From an uncultured Clostridia bacterium (GTDB taxonomy: Bacteria; Bacillota; Clostridia; Christensenellales; Aristaeellaceae), in the NCBI GenBank assembly GCA_937894675.1, contig CALCQO010000022.1:1-64000 (forward strand): 64,000 nucleotides of DNA. The letters are read 5' to 3'. Below the pieces are notes generated by a model. The model had not been told where the DNA came from. It worked only from the letters and a program-made list of their open reading frames with translations, and did not search any database. Positions 24,854 through 33,939 of the stretch are shown in pieces. The translations under genes were made by a program, and so were the position numbers. Position 1 is the stretch's first letter, and every line of letters begins with the position of its first letter.

Positions 24854-26635
24854 TTAGTTTGGTATGCGCCCAAAGGCATAGAAGTGCTCGATGTGGTAGG
24901 GGTCATCGATGGGGGTGTACTGGATGGGATCGCCGCAGTGAATCATCGTGTTCTGGTTGACCATGATGCCCACATGGGTCACATCGTTGTCTGCCTCAAA
25001 GGTCTTGGTGAAGAAAATGAGGTCGCCAGGTCGCACTTCCTCAGGCTGAAGGACAGTGCTATGGTCGTAGAGCCCTTGAGAACCCAGACGGCCAATGTTC
25101 CATCCCGACTGATTGAGCACCCAGCTGACAAAGCCAGAGCAGTCAAAGGAAGTGGTGGGGCTGGCACCGCCCCAGACATAGGGAAAGCCCAGGTATTTAA
25201 CAGCTTCCTCCATGATGGCAGCAAAGGTTGGGTCATTCAGGTCTTCTGGTGGAATCTCATACTCCGGGTATTCGGCTACCAGGTATTTGTGCGGATAGGG
25301 TGAACCAGGGAATAAATCAGGACGGTTACCCACTTGGGACATGTACATGGCGTATAGGCCCATCTGTTGGCGGCTCATCAGGTAAACAGGCAGATGGGAG
25401 AGGTTGAAGTTTTCGATCTCTACATGCACGGTGCGATACTGATAGGGAATGGACGCTTCGTACTGATAGTATTCAGGCACCCATTGGTTGGTGTAGGGAT
25501 CTTTTACATAGCGGATGCCTGTCTGCCACTCAGTGCGGTATCTGGTTTCAGTGGTGACGCTTTCTGTGCGGATGTATTGGCGCTCAAAGATGGTTTTCAA
25601 TAGGCCCACCACCTCGTCGATTGTCCAAGGCTTGGCATTCTTGAGGGCAGTAAGCATGGAGATGAGCACATAGGGGTCGTGTTCCAGCTTGTCACTGTCG
25701 ATGGTGACGGCATCGTACTCCGGGTGCAGCAATAGGTAGTTGTCCAGCTCGTACTGCAGATCGGTTTCCATCTGTTTGTACATGGCTTCTGCCGCCTTCA
25801 TGTCACTATCCTCTGATGGATAGGTGGCAGAAGCGATGGAGGTAAGGGTACCTTCCAACAGCACCGAGCAGGAGGACAGACTGTTCATCACCAATAGCAA
25901 CATAGCAAAGAGACCGCCTACCAGCAGCGCAGAGCGCTTCTTTTTGCGTAGAAAGTCCAAACCCCGGCTTAGCTTGTTGCGGGTCTTCTCTACTAACGTG
26001 GCTCCCGCCTTGGCTGTCTGTGTGGTGCCTTGCCTGGCAGCTGCACGGTACTGCTTTTGAATGGCTTTTCGCTGCTGCCAACGGGAAATGGGATTGCTGG
26101 CAAAGGTGGGCTGGTCTGGATGAGCAGCCGAAGCCTTGGAGCCTGGTTTGCCGGAACGAGAACTGGCGGTGCTGGTCGCATCACCCTCTGCCTGTGTGCC
26201 ACGCTGGGCTTTCAGCTTGCGGTTTTGCCGGGTGTTGCGTACCAAGCGGGTGGTGCTGCTTATGCTTCGTTGTGTGCTATGAGCAGCTTCCAGCCCGGTA
26301 TTATCCTCCTCATGCCGTTCCATCTCGTGATGCATGGTGCCACTGACCGCCTTTAGGGGGAGCGGGACTGCCTTCTTACGTCCCACTTTGGGCACATCCA
26401 TGTCCGGGTTCTCCTCAAAAAAAAGACGATGTGCATTTTTGCGCTTCGTCTTTTGCTGGGTGCCCTGCTTTTTATCTTGGCTTTCTTTTTTTCCATCAAG
26501 TGCAGAGGAGGATTTTGCTGGTGGTGATTTGCCTCTGGTTTTGCTCTTGTTTGATGCTTTTTCTTCGGGCTGTACAGGGGCTTCCCGTTCCAATTCCTCC
26601 TTGCTGAACTGTAAAGAGGATGGTTTCTTGTTCAT
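24854..26635 (-). CDS. Transfer-associated NlpC/P60 peptidoglycan hydrolase (CD1108-like)
   Basis: The 593-residue product has a long basic cytoplasmic N-terminus (about 1-235) and one transmembrane helix (LLVGGLFAMLLLVMNSL, about 240). The extracellular part ends in an NlpC/P60 domain: Cys in SFDCSGFVSWVL, His in VTHVGIM and a third residue in MIHCGD. It plays the VirB1 or Tn916 Orf14 role, opening peptidoglycan for the type IV secretion channel. Gene position next to virB4 supports this. The low-complexity Lys/Ser/Thr N-terminal stretch may contact cytoplasmic components. Confidence 0.92.
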   Translation of the reverse strand: MNKKPSSLQFSKEELEREAPVQPEEKASNKSKTRGKSPPAKSSSALDGKKESQDKKQGTQQKTKRKNAHRLFFEENPDMDVPKVGRKKAVPLPLKAVSGTMHHEMERHEEDNTGLEAAHSTQRSISSTTRLVRNTRQNRKLKAQRGTQAEGDATSTASSRSGKPGSKASAAHPDQPTFASNPISRWQQRKAIQKQYRAAARQGTTQTAKAGATLVEKTRNKLSRGLDFLRKKKRSALLVGGLFAMLLLVMNSLSSCSVLLEGTLTSIASATYPSEDSDMKAAEAMYKQMETDLQYELDNYLLLHPEYDAVTIDSDKLEHDPYVLISMLTALKNAKPWTIDEVVGLLKTIFERQYIRTESVTTETRYRTEWQTGIRYVKDPYTNQWVPEYYQYEASIPYQYRTVHVEIENFNLSHLPVYLMSRQQMGLYAMYMSQVGNRPDLFPGSPYPHKYLVAEYPEYEIPPEDLNDPTFAAIMEEAVKYLGFPYVWGGASPTTSFDCSGFVSWVLNQSGWNIGRLGSQGLYDHSTVLQPEEVRPGDLIFFTKTFEADNDVTHVGIMVNQNTMIHCGDPIQYTPIDDPYHIEHFYAFGRIPN

Positions 26636-26647
26636 ACATCCTCCTTG

Positions 26648-29065
26648 TTATGCGTTGGTTTCTTGCAGCTTGGTGGTCATGATGCGGTATAGCTCGGTGT
26701 CCTTGGGGAAGCGGTCTACAAAGGGCAAAATGACATGGCCGTAGAACAATAGTCCCTCGCCTTCCCCGGAATGGGTGACATAGGATAGCTGATGGGGAGA
26801 GATGTTCAGTTGCTTGGCCAGAATCTGCCTATCACCGGATGCCTGGTTGAGCATGTAGATGTAGTCGCTATTTTCAAAGATGTTTTCCACTTCACGGGAG
26901 GACAACAAGTCTTTGACGTTTTGGGTGATGCCTGTGGGAATACCGCCCCATTTCCTGAATCGTTTCCAGATTTCCACTGAATATGCAGCGGTCTGCTCTT
27001 CCTTTAAGAGCAGGTGAAACTCATCAATGTAGTAGCGGGTTGCTCGGCGCTCGGCTCGGTTAACGGTAACCCGGTTCCACACCTGATCCTGCACCACCAG
27101 CATGCCCAATTTCTTGAGCTGCTTGCCCAGTTCTTTGATGTCATAGCAGACAATGCGGTTATCGATGTTGACATTGGTGCGGTGGTTAAACACATTCAAA
27201 GACCCTGTTACATAGATTTCCAGCGCTGTTGCGATATACTGCGCTTCCTTTTCCTCCTGTTTGCGCAAGGCATTGTACAGATCGCCCAAGATGGGCATGT
27301 TTTCAGGTGCTGGGTTACTGAGGTAGCCGTTGTACACCGTGCGCACACAGCGGTCGATGATGGTCTTTTCCACAGGCTTCAGCCCATCCTTGCCGCCTAC
27401 GATTAATTCACACAGGGACAGGATGAAATCGCTCTTGAGAGCCAAGGGGTTTTCATCGTCCGAATAGTTGAGGTTCAGATCCATGGGATTGATATAGTTG
27501 TCCGAGGTGGGCGAGATGCGGATGACTTGACCGCTGAACGCTTCAACCAGCGGGTAGTATTCCGATTCCGGGTCGCAGATGATGACATCATCCTTGGTAA
27601 CCAGAATAACATTGGTGATTTCCCTTTTAGCAGAGAAGGATTTACCAGCACCGGGTGTACCCAGAATCAAGCCGTTGGGGTTCTTCAATAGCTTTCTGTC
27701 CACCATGATCAGGTTGTTGGAAAGGGCGTTCAGGCCACAGTACAATGCTTCCTGCCCAGACTGAAACAGTTCCTGGGTGGTAAAGGGTACGAAGATGGCG
27801 GTGCTGGATGTGGTCAATCCACGGTGAATGGTGATGAGGTTTTGCCCCAAAGGCAGGCTGCTCATCAGCCCATCTTCCTGTTGGTAATCCAAGCGGGTCA
27901 AGGCACAGTTGTATTTTTGTGCAATGCTGGATGCTTGAAACACATTGTTGTCCAGCTGCTGACGGGAATCTGCCGTGTTCATCACCAGGAAGGTAACCAG
28001 GAACATGCGCTCATTGCGGCTTTGCAAGTCCTGCAACAGCTTTTTAGCCTCCGTGCCATAGGTAGCCAGGTCGGAGGGGATGATGTCCATGTCATAGCCG
28101 CTGCGAATAGCTTTTTTCTGTTCCTCAATCTTCATTTTGTCCAGGTCGGTGATTTTTCGCTTGATGGTCTTGATGGCGTTCATCTGGTCGATGGAACGGA
28201 TGTGCAGCGACACCACCAGGCTGGATTCCATGTCCAGAAAGTCAGCCAGCATGCGGTCGTTGAGTTCGGGAGCCAGGATTTGCACAAAGGACACCGCGCC
28301 AAACTTCTTGCCCATGCGGAACATACGCCCATGCTTAAACTCAAAGCCCGATGGGGCCACGAAATCTTTTGTAGACAGCCCGGAAGAAGGAAGCCAATCC
28401 CAGGAGAAGTGAAAGCGCTCCTGCTCATCCATGTGAAAGACGCTGTGCAGCACTTCCAGCCTTTCCTTGCCATTCATGGATTCTGCGGATACACCCAGGC
28501 GCTTGAAGTTGTTGAGGATATCGTTCTCGATGCGCTCCAGGCGAGGCTTGGCTGTCTTGATACTGTCTGCCTCAATGCCAAAGGTCAGGTACTTGGTTTT
28601 GACCAGGCCGTTGTTTCCCTTAGCCAGTTGATCCCGCAGCATCTGTGCATACTCTTCTCGGATGCTGTCATAGGCATCTTCCTGTCTTTCAAGCCAAATG
28701 GCTTCCCCGCTGCTTTCACTGCTGACTGATAAGTTCAGGAAGGACAACTGAAAGTGGATGGAGCTGTCGAAGTAGTTGAGAAAATCGCACCAGCCCTCAA
28801 AGATGGCTGTTTTATCCTCATTTTGGGATAGTTGGTAGTTGATGTCATGGAAGCTAACGCTCTTGGTATAATGGTTTTCCGTCACCTGGCAGATGCCATC
28901 TGGCAGCATCCGAAGGTAAGGGATGCTGTCCTGGGTGCTAAGTTTATGCTTGCCCTGTGGCTGGGCACGGGCTATGGCTGCTGCAATGTGCTTACGCTCT
29001 GCCCGGCTGAGCTTGCGGGCAGGCGTTCTATGGGCCTTTTCTCTTTGTTTTCCCTTGGCGGACAA
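26648..29065 (-). CDS. virB4: VirB4/TraE-type conjugation ATPase
   Basis: The product is about 805 residues from a TTG start behind AAGGAGG (9-base spacing). An ATG 22 codons upstream has no ribosome site. The Walker A motif GTPGAGKSFSAKRE is near residue 470, and Walker B is in RRATRYYIDEFHLLL near 680. VirB4 ATPases power assembly and substrate transfer in type IV secretion. The start overlaps the end of the prgI gene by 38 bases, typical of the compact vir operon. The N-terminal region corresponds to the usual VirB4 membrane-contact domain. Confidence 0.92.
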   Translation of the reverse strand: MSAKGKQREKAHRTPARKLSRAERKHIAAAIARAQPQGKHKLSTQDSIPYLRMLPDGICQVTENHYTKSVSFHDINYQLSQNEDKTAIFEGWCDFLNYFDSSIHFQLSFLNLSVSSESSGEAIWLERQEDAYDSIREEYAQMLRDQLAKGNNGLVKTKYLTFGIEADSIKTAKPRLERIENDILNNFKRLGVSAESMNGKERLEVLHSVFHMDEQERFHFSWDWLPSSGLSTKDFVAPSGFEFKHGRMFRMGKKFGAVSFVQILAPELNDRMLADFLDMESSLVVSLHIRSIDQMNAIKTIKRKITDLDKMKIEEQKKAIRSGYDMDIIPSDLATYGTEAKKLLQDLQSRNERMFLVTFLVMNTADSRQQLDNNVFQASSIAQKYNCALTRLDYQQEDGLMSSLPLGQNLITIHRGLTTSSTAIFVPFTTQELFQSGQEALYCGLNALSNNLIMVDRKLLKNPNGLILGTPGAGKSFSAKREITNVILVTKDDVIICDPESEYYPLVEAFSGQVIRISPTSDNYINPMDLNLNYSDDENPLALKSDFILSLCELIVGGKDGLKPVEKTIIDRCVRTVYNGYLSNPAPENMPILGDLYNALRKQEEKEAQYIATALEIYVTGSLNVFNHRTNVNIDNRIVCYDIKELGKQLKKLGMLVVQDQVWNRVTVNRAERRATRYYIDEFHLLLKEEQTAAYSVEIWKRFRKWGGIPTGITQNVKDLLSSREVENIFENSDYIYMLNQASGDRQILAKQLNISPHQLSYVTHSGEGEGLLFYGHVILPFVDRFPKDTELYRIMTTKLQETNA

Positions 29066-29417
29066 TCTGTTGCACCTCCTTGTCCAGTTGATGCTGTCTT
29101 TCCAATAAGATATAGAAATTGCAGGTGGCATACCTGCGCTGCTTGGGCTTTATGAAGAACACAGACAGCATATTGCGGATGATGACTTCCAGAGGCTGTC
29201 CGTTCTTCTCGTACATGGCTAGCAAAAATGCAGGTAGCATGACAAGTACCATACAAAACGCCGCCACGCTGGTGCCAGCACTGTCCTTTAGTAAAAAGAA
29301 CAGCGGCACACCGATGAGAGCGCCTGCACCAAAGCAGATGAGCTGCCGCTTGGTCAGGCCGAAGAACACCTTGGTTTTCACCTTGGTCAAATCCTTGGGC
29401 ACGGGGACATAAGCCAT
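29028..29417 (-). CDS. PrgI family conjugation membrane protein
   Basis: The 129-residue product starts MAYVPVPKDLTKVKTKVFFGLTKRQL, the highly typical PrgI/TcpE beginning (PF12666). Two adjacent membrane helices follow (about 28-45 and 50-68), then a basic cytoplasmic tail. In Gram-positive type IV systems it is the VirB3-like partner of VirB4 and is encoded just before it. The ribosome site is AAAGGAGG. Confidence 0.9.
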   Translation of the reverse strand: MAYVPVPKDLTKVKTKVFFGLTKRQLICFGAGALIGVPLFFLLKDSAGTSVAAFCMVLVMLPAFLLAMYEKNGQPLEVIIRNMLSVFFIKPKQRRYATCNFYILLERQHQLDKEVQQIVRQGKTKRKGP

Positions 29418-29453
29418 CCTTTTTCCTCCTTTCCTGATGTGTTGTAAAGAACC

Positions 29454-30326
29454 TTAATGGGCATTGAAAACACTCTTGGCAAGGGAGCTGGTCTTAAATA
29501 ATGTGAAGCACAAGAGCACCGTGTAGCCCACACAAGTCCAGACCGCTGCTGAAATATCCTCCATCTGCCCGATGTTGCCAATAAGAACCGCATAGATGGC
29601 CACACAGATCAAGATGAGGAAGGCTTGAAAGGCCAGGGCGAGCAGGGAGCGGATATAGTTTTGACCCATGTTGCCCGATTCGTGGCTGAGCATGGTGGCC
29701 ATGGGAATGGGTGCTATGGAGGTAATGAGGTAGATCTCTATCATGCGCCCATAAACAATGACAAAGATGCAGATGTTCAGCGCCCAGATGGTTATGCCCA
29801 CCAGGGAGGTTTCCAGCCACATGCTGAACAACTTGCCCAGGTTCATCTCCAGCAGCCTGCCTTCCAGGTTGCCCACGATGCTATCGATGTTCAGGTTGGC
29901 ATCTGCCACGATGATGCCCGCAGCGTTGTTGACCACGCTTTGCCCGGCTTCAAAGATGCCCATGATGATGGCCCAGGTATTGGTCAGGATGAGGATGGCT
30001 CCGGCGGTCTTGAACATCCACTTGAAGAACATGAAGGTGTCCACATCCCCGTGCATGTTGTTCTTTTCAATGATCATGTTGATAAGTTCATAGGTCATCA
30101 CAAAAGCCAGGATCAATCCAGCAATGGGGATGACCACGGTGGTGGACAGGTTGCGGATCATGCTGTACACACCAGCGTTCCAGCCTTGAGGGGTCATGCC
30201 CACTTGGGTAGCGATTTCACCCACACGGGTATTGACATTATCAAACAACCCCGTCAGGTTGGAGATGATGCCGCCCACCAGGATTTCTTTGAGCCATTGC
30301 TCCAATGCGTCCTTGATGAAGTTCAA
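29454..30326 (-). CDS. VirB6/TrbL-like channel protein
   Basis: The product is about 290 residues with five to six membrane helices. The beginning NFIKDALEQWLKEILVGGIISNLTGLFD is characteristic of CD0411-type VirB6/TrbL proteins of clostridial ICEs, as is the SIAPIPMATMLSHESGNMGQNYIRSLLALAFQ segment. VirB6 forms part of the inner-membrane DNA channel. The TTG start sits 7 bases behind AAAGGAGG. An ATG ten codons upstream would be inside a GC-rich hairpin and lacks a ribosome site. Confidence 0.9.
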   Translation of the reverse strand: MNFIKDALEQWLKEILVGGIISNLTGLFDNVNTRVGEIATQVGMTPQGWNAGVYSMIRNLSTTVVIPIAGLILAFVMTYELINMIIEKNNMHGDVDTFMFFKWMFKTAGAILILTNTWAIIMGIFEAGQSVVNNAAGIIVADANLNIDSIVGNLEGRLLEMNLGKLFSMWLETSLVGITIWALNICIFVIVYGRMIEIYLITSIAPIPMATMLSHESGNMGQNYIRSLLALAFQAFLILICVAIYAVLIGNIGQMEDISAAVWTCVGYTVLLCFTLFKTSSLAKSVFNAH

Positions 30327-30343
30327 AGATGACCCTCCTTTCT

Positions 30344-30370
30344 GCGCCCTCCCCAAGAGGGGGAGGGCGC
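30344..30370 (-). promoter_or_regulatory. Hairpin directly upstream of the virB6 ribosome site
   Basis: GCGCCCTCCCC and GGGGAGGGCGC form a perfect 11-bp stem with a 5-base loop, ending 2 bases before AAAGGAGG. There is no U-tract, so a role in translation or mRNA stability is more likely than termination. Confidence 0.55.
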
Positions 30371-30393
30371 ATGGTCAGTGCGCCTTGGAGGGC

Positions 30394-30609
30394 TTAACCG
30401 AATAGACCAGATAGCAGGGGCACCAGGGTGATGCCAATCAGGGCGACGCCACCGCCTGCCATGAGCTGCTTCATGCCCTGACTTTTTGCGCCAGGGTTAT
30501 CGTTACCGTAACCTTCCAGCAGGTTGATGGCACCCCAGATGCCAAGGCCTGCGCCCAAGGCGATAACCAAGGTCTGCAAAACACCGACTGCGCTGTTGAA
30601 AAATTCCAT
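30394..30609 (-). CDS. Maff2 family protein (VirB2-like)
   Basis: The 71-residue product has two hydrophobic helices (VGVLQTLVIALGAGLGIWGAINLL and QLMAGGGVALIGITLVPLL) separated by a polar turn (EGYGNDNPGAKSQGMK). This matches Maff2 (PF12750), a short membrane protein standing before virB6 in clostridial ICEs and proposed to be the VirB2 pilin-like subunit. It starts the block behind an AAGGAGATATA site. Confidence 0.9.
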   Translation of the reverse strand: MEFFNSAVGVLQTLVIALGAGLGIWGAINLLEGYGNDNPGAKSQGMKQLMAGGGVALIGITLVPLLSGLFG

Positions 30610-30993
30610 AATGTATATCTCCTTCTGCCACCTCAGTGACGGTTAAAGTGTTTGCTTGTTTGACCATTGGGATGCTTATTCCTGGTCGGGGAGCGAATGT
30701 GGAGCGTTATTTGGGATGGTATGACCACAGAGCCACCGCCCTTCAAGTATATTCGATTGTTGAACAACAAGTATTTGTAACGATAAATGTGCAATGTTTG
30801 GATGTGTGAGTGGTAATGGCACACCGATATGGCGGCTTGTGGGAGTTGTAAAAAAAGTCAAAAATAACCGTGTGCAATACGACACGGTTAGAGGCGATAT
30901 GGGGTTCCATTGTCAATATACTATCAAACAGAGCTTTGATGAAAAGCAACGATGCAAGCACTTTGAAACTTCTATTATCCGTCCATTCAAGTA
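30610..30993. other. Gene-free AT-rich gap between virD4 and maff2
   Basis: No convincing gene on either strand. It probably holds the promoter of the maff2-virB6-virB4 run. A minus-strand TTGACA is present near 30916-30921 but its -10 partner is poor. No strong inverted repeat was found. Confidence 0.4.
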
Positions 30994-32808
30994 TCAGCCC
31001 TTGTTCTGCTTAGGTTCCTCCTGCACTGTTTCCGCACTGTCTACCTTAACCTCGACCACTTCAAAGGTATCAGAGGGCTTAGGTATCAGTCGGCAAGCCA
31101 GCGCATCCTCAATTTTGTATGCGTTCTTTGGGTCTGCATCGGAAAGGTATTTGTAGTGGGGATGTTTGGTGATGTCGTACTTGTCAGACAGAAAGGGGCG
31201 TACACCACGCAGTTGCAGGATGCACTTGCCCCCATCCAGCACGGATAATTCATCAATGCTCATCAGCTCCTTGCCCAGTTTCTGATAATTGAGGGAATGA
31301 GAAACCTCCCTCCCTCGGCTTTGCCCGGTGTTATAGGTGTCAATGGTCTCCTTTCCCAGCGCCTGGCTGAGTTCTTTGAGGGTGGTGGGCTCTGAGCCGC
31401 CCAGGAAGATGCGGGCATCCATGTTGCCGATGATGGTGTCGGCATTGTCCTTGTATAGGGCTTTGAGTTGGGACTGGGCTTGCAAGACAAGACAGGCGGA
31501 GATTTCCCGACTGCGGATGGTAGCCACCAACTTTTCCAGTTTGGGTATCTGCCCAATGTTAGCGGCTTCGTCAATCAGGCAGCGCACATGCACAGGCAAT
31601 TTACCACCGTGTATATCATCTGCCTTCTCGCACAAGAGGTTGAACAGCTGCGTATAGCACATGCTGATAAGGAAATTGAAGGTATCATCCGTGTCGCTCA
31701 TGATGAGAAACAAGGCTGTCTTTTCTTCACCGAGGGTATCTAACAACAGTTCGTCATAGCTGGTCAGTTCCCGCAATTCTTGGATATCAAAGGGAGCTAG
31801 GCGTGCGCCACAGGAAATGAGGATGGACTTGGCTGTCTTTCCCGCTGCCAGCTTGTATTTTTTATACTGCCTGACAGCGAAGTGTTGGGGCTGGGTTTTC
31901 TCCAGTTCTTTGAACAGAACATCAACCGTGTTCTCGAAGCTCTCATCATCCTCCCTGACCTCCATGGCGTTAATCATCTCAATAAGGGTAGCGAAGTTCT
32001 GTTCTTCTTCTGGCGCTTCATAGTGTAGGTAACCAATGAGCGCAACATACAACAGTGTTTCAGCCTTCACCCAGAAGTCATCACCTGCTTTGCCGTCCCC
32101 CTTGGTGTTGGCGATGAGGGTTGTGACCAGTTTCAGGATGTCTTTCTCGCTGTGGATGTAGGCAAAGGGGTTGTAGTGCATGGACTTTTTAAAGTTGATG
32201 GTATTGAGAATACGGATGCGGTAGCCAAAGCGCCGCAGCATCTGCCCGCACTCCACCACCACGCTACCTTTCGGGTCTGTTACAACAAAACTGGTGGGGT
32301 GCTTTTCGGACACGCATTGCATCAGGTTAGGCTTGAGCCAGAAGCGGGTTTTGCCTGAGCCAGAGCCACCGATGATGAGCACATTTTTATTTCGTGCTGT
32401 CTTGGGATCTTTTGGTCGGTTGTTCATGGTCAGGCTTTCCGTCTGGGTCAGGATAATGTTGTTGCAAAAGTCAGGATCAATAAAAGGCTGGATATCCTCC
32501 GGCTTGCCCCAGCGTGCAGAACCATACTCCATGTTCTTTCGGAACTTTCTGGTGTTCTTACCCTTGATATGCACCATGAGCCGTATCAGCACACCTGCGA
32601 TACACCCCATAGCTAGGTCGATGGGATGGATGCTGGGCAGCACGGATTGAAAGGACAAGCCTAATGCCTGGGGAAAGGCGGCTACCTTTTGAGCGAAGTC
32701 CACCCCTTGTGCCAGGCGTGCTGTCGCAGACAGCTTGGTGGCCATGAGCGCTATAAGGGCATAGGGCAGGTTCAGCAGAATGAATTTCTTGATTTGTTTG
32801 GTGTTCAT
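30994..32808 (-). CDS. virD4: VirD4/TraG type IV coupling protein
   Basis: The 604-residue product has two N-terminal membrane segments (about 8-24 and 60-82) and the T4CP ATPase core. Walker A is GGSGSGKTRFWLKPN at about residue 147, and Walker B is in VRCLIDEAANIGQIPKL near 415. Coupling proteins bring the relaxase-DNA complex to the secretion channel. Its start overlaps the pcfB stop by 4 bases (ATGA), as in Enterococcus pcfB-pcfC and in clostridial ICEs. The 20-residue acidic tail resembles those used to bind relaxosomes. Confidence 0.93.
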   Translation of the reverse strand: MNTKQIKKFILLNLPYALIALMATKLSATARLAQGVDFAQKVAAFPQALGLSFQSVLPSIHPIDLAMGCIAGVLIRLMVHIKGKNTRKFRKNMEYGSARWGKPEDIQPFIDPDFCNNIILTQTESLTMNNRPKDPKTARNKNVLIIGGSGSGKTRFWLKPNLMQCVSEKHPTSFVVTDPKGSVVVECGQMLRRFGYRIRILNTINFKKSMHYNPFAYIHSEKDILKLVTTLIANTKGDGKAGDDFWVKAETLLYVALIGYLHYEAPEEEQNFATLIEMINAMEVREDDESFENTVDVLFKELEKTQPQHFAVRQYKKYKLAAGKTAKSILISCGARLAPFDIQELRELTSYDELLLDTLGEEKTALFLIMSDTDDTFNFLISMCYTQLFNLLCEKADDIHGGKLPVHVRCLIDEAANIGQIPKLEKLVATIRSREISACLVLQAQSQLKALYKDNADTIIGNMDARIFLGGSEPTTLKELSQALGKETIDTYNTGQSRGREVSHSLNYQKLGKELMSIDELSVLDGGKCILQLRGVRPFLSDKYDITKHPHYKYLSDADPKNAYKIEDALACRLIPKPSDTFEVVEVKVDSAETVQEEPKQNKG

Positions 32809-33290
32809 CTCTGGGGCTCCTTGCGCCTGCTCTTGTCCGATACTGGGTTTTTGAGCATCTCTCGGAATTGCGTCAGCTTGGTACGCACAGAAGGACGATC
32901 CTTTTTGCGTAGTGTCTTGGCGGTAAACTCCGTGAAAGCAGCGGTCAAAGCATCCGCATCCCTTGCTTTGAAGAACACCAAATACTTGGGAGGCGATACA
33001 CTCCGGTCTTTCTTGACAGCGTAGTCCACACCATATTTTCTGGCAACTCGGTCAAAGGATTTGATGTTCTTCTCGGTTATCTCAATGTTGGACACCCCTT
33101 GGTTTTGACCCACCAACTGCTTAACCGTCTGCTTGCCCTGGGGGAGAACATCTGTAAATGCTCCTTTATTCAGAGCTTTGCCCCTTCGGTGTGCCAGGTA
33201 CTTGCTGATGGCATTTTTCAGTGTCTGTGCAGTCAGTTTGCCAGTACGGATGGCCAGAGATACTGACCTGTTTTCAATGTCTTCCTGCAA
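32805..33290 (-). CDS. pcfB: PcfB family relaxosome/coupling accessory protein
   Basis: The product is about 161 residues. It shows the PcfB (DUF3801) pattern NRSVSLAIRTGKLTAQTLKNAISKYL, followed by GKQTVKQLVGQNQGVSNIEITEKNIKSFDRVARKYGVDYAVKKD. PcfB proteins bind the relaxase and help dock it to the coupling protein encoded next. TTG was chosen as start because GGAGG lies 8 bases before it. A GTG three codons upstream touches the ribosome site itself. Confidence 0.88.
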   Translation of the reverse strand: MQEDIENRSVSLAIRTGKLTAQTLKNAISKYLAHRRGKALNKGAFTDVLPQGKQTVKQLVGQNQGVSNIEITEKNIKSFDRVARKYGVDYAVKKDRSVSPPKYLVFFKARDADALTAAFTEFTAKTLRKKDRPSVRTKLTQFREMLKNPVSDKSRRKEPQR

Positions 33291-33317
33291 GGCTTTCACC
33301 TCCTTTCATCACAAAAT

Positions 33318-33339
33318 AAAAAAAGACACCATTGGTGCC
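33318..33339 (-). terminator. Terminator-like hairpin directly upstream of pcfB
   Basis: GGCACC-AAT-GGTGTC (one G-U pair) is followed by seven T and then the pcfB ribosome site. It could end the surface-protein transcript or act as an attenuator of the transfer operon. Confidence 0.55.
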
Positions 33340-33357
33340 GAATGATTAGGTAGAACA

Positions 33358-33921
33358 CTATTCCGCTTGTTCTTTTCGCTTTTTACCACTTAATAACACG
33401 ATTCCGCCAATGCCTGCCATGGCAGCAAAGGAATACAGCATGGGCAATACATCGTCATCCCCAGTCTTGGGTACACTGCCCGGCTTGCCGCTCACGTAAT
33501 GGGTTACAAAGTCCACCCGCTGGGGCAGGCCACCGACACGGATGCTGCCACCATTTTTGTCCGTGGCCCCACTTACCTCGATTTTGTAGCCATATCCCTT
33601 CTCGCAGGGATATTCCTCCGTTACTGTATAGGTTTCTCCAATGGTCAGGTTACTAACCGTTACACTGCCTTGTCCCGTGATGGTGGGAGAGGCCACTACC
33701 TGGCCCAGGTTGTCTTTGATGATAAAGGTGAACACCTTGCTTTGATTAAAGCCTTCTGGTGCTTTCAAAGCCGAGGTGATGATCAGGCTGCCAGTAGGCT
33801 GAGGTGTGACGGTCGCATTCACCACAGGCGCAGCGCTTTGGGTTGCACGGGCTGGGATGGTCATGCTAAGAAGCATACACAGACTTAAGACTAGCGGAAG
33901 GACAAAGTGCTTTCGTTTCAT
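33358..33921 (-). CDS. Sortase-anchored surface protein with VPKTG signal
   Basis: The 187-residue product has a signal peptide (LVLSLCMLLSMTIPARA). One beta-sandwich domain follows (about 45-125, with KVFTFIIKDNLGQVV and TIGETYTVTEE), resembling DUF5979/Cna-B-like domains. The C-terminal sorting signal is VPKTGDDD, a hydrophobic helix and KKRKEQ. VPKTG fits class B sortase recognition better than classical LPXTG, and the ICE carries its own sortase B near 8.5 kb. Such short proteins may decorate the cell for mating contact. The gene stands upstream of the transfer operon and in the same direction. Confidence 0.85.
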   Translation of the reverse strand: MKRKHFVLPLVLSLCMLLSMTIPARATQSAAPVVNATVTPQPTGSLIITSALKAPEGFNQSKVFTFIIKDNLGQVVASPTITGQGSVTVSNLTIGETYTVTEEYPCEKGYGYKIEVSGATDKNGGSIRVGGLPQRVDFVTHYVSGKPGSVPKTGDDDVLPMLYSFAAMAGIGGIVLLSGKKRKEQAE

Positions 33922-33939
33922 GGGATAACCTCACTTTCT

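Noticed and set aside
30633..30961. Three short open frames in the gap between virD4 and maff2
   Set aside because: None has a ribosome site, they overlap each other, and the products have no recognisable features.
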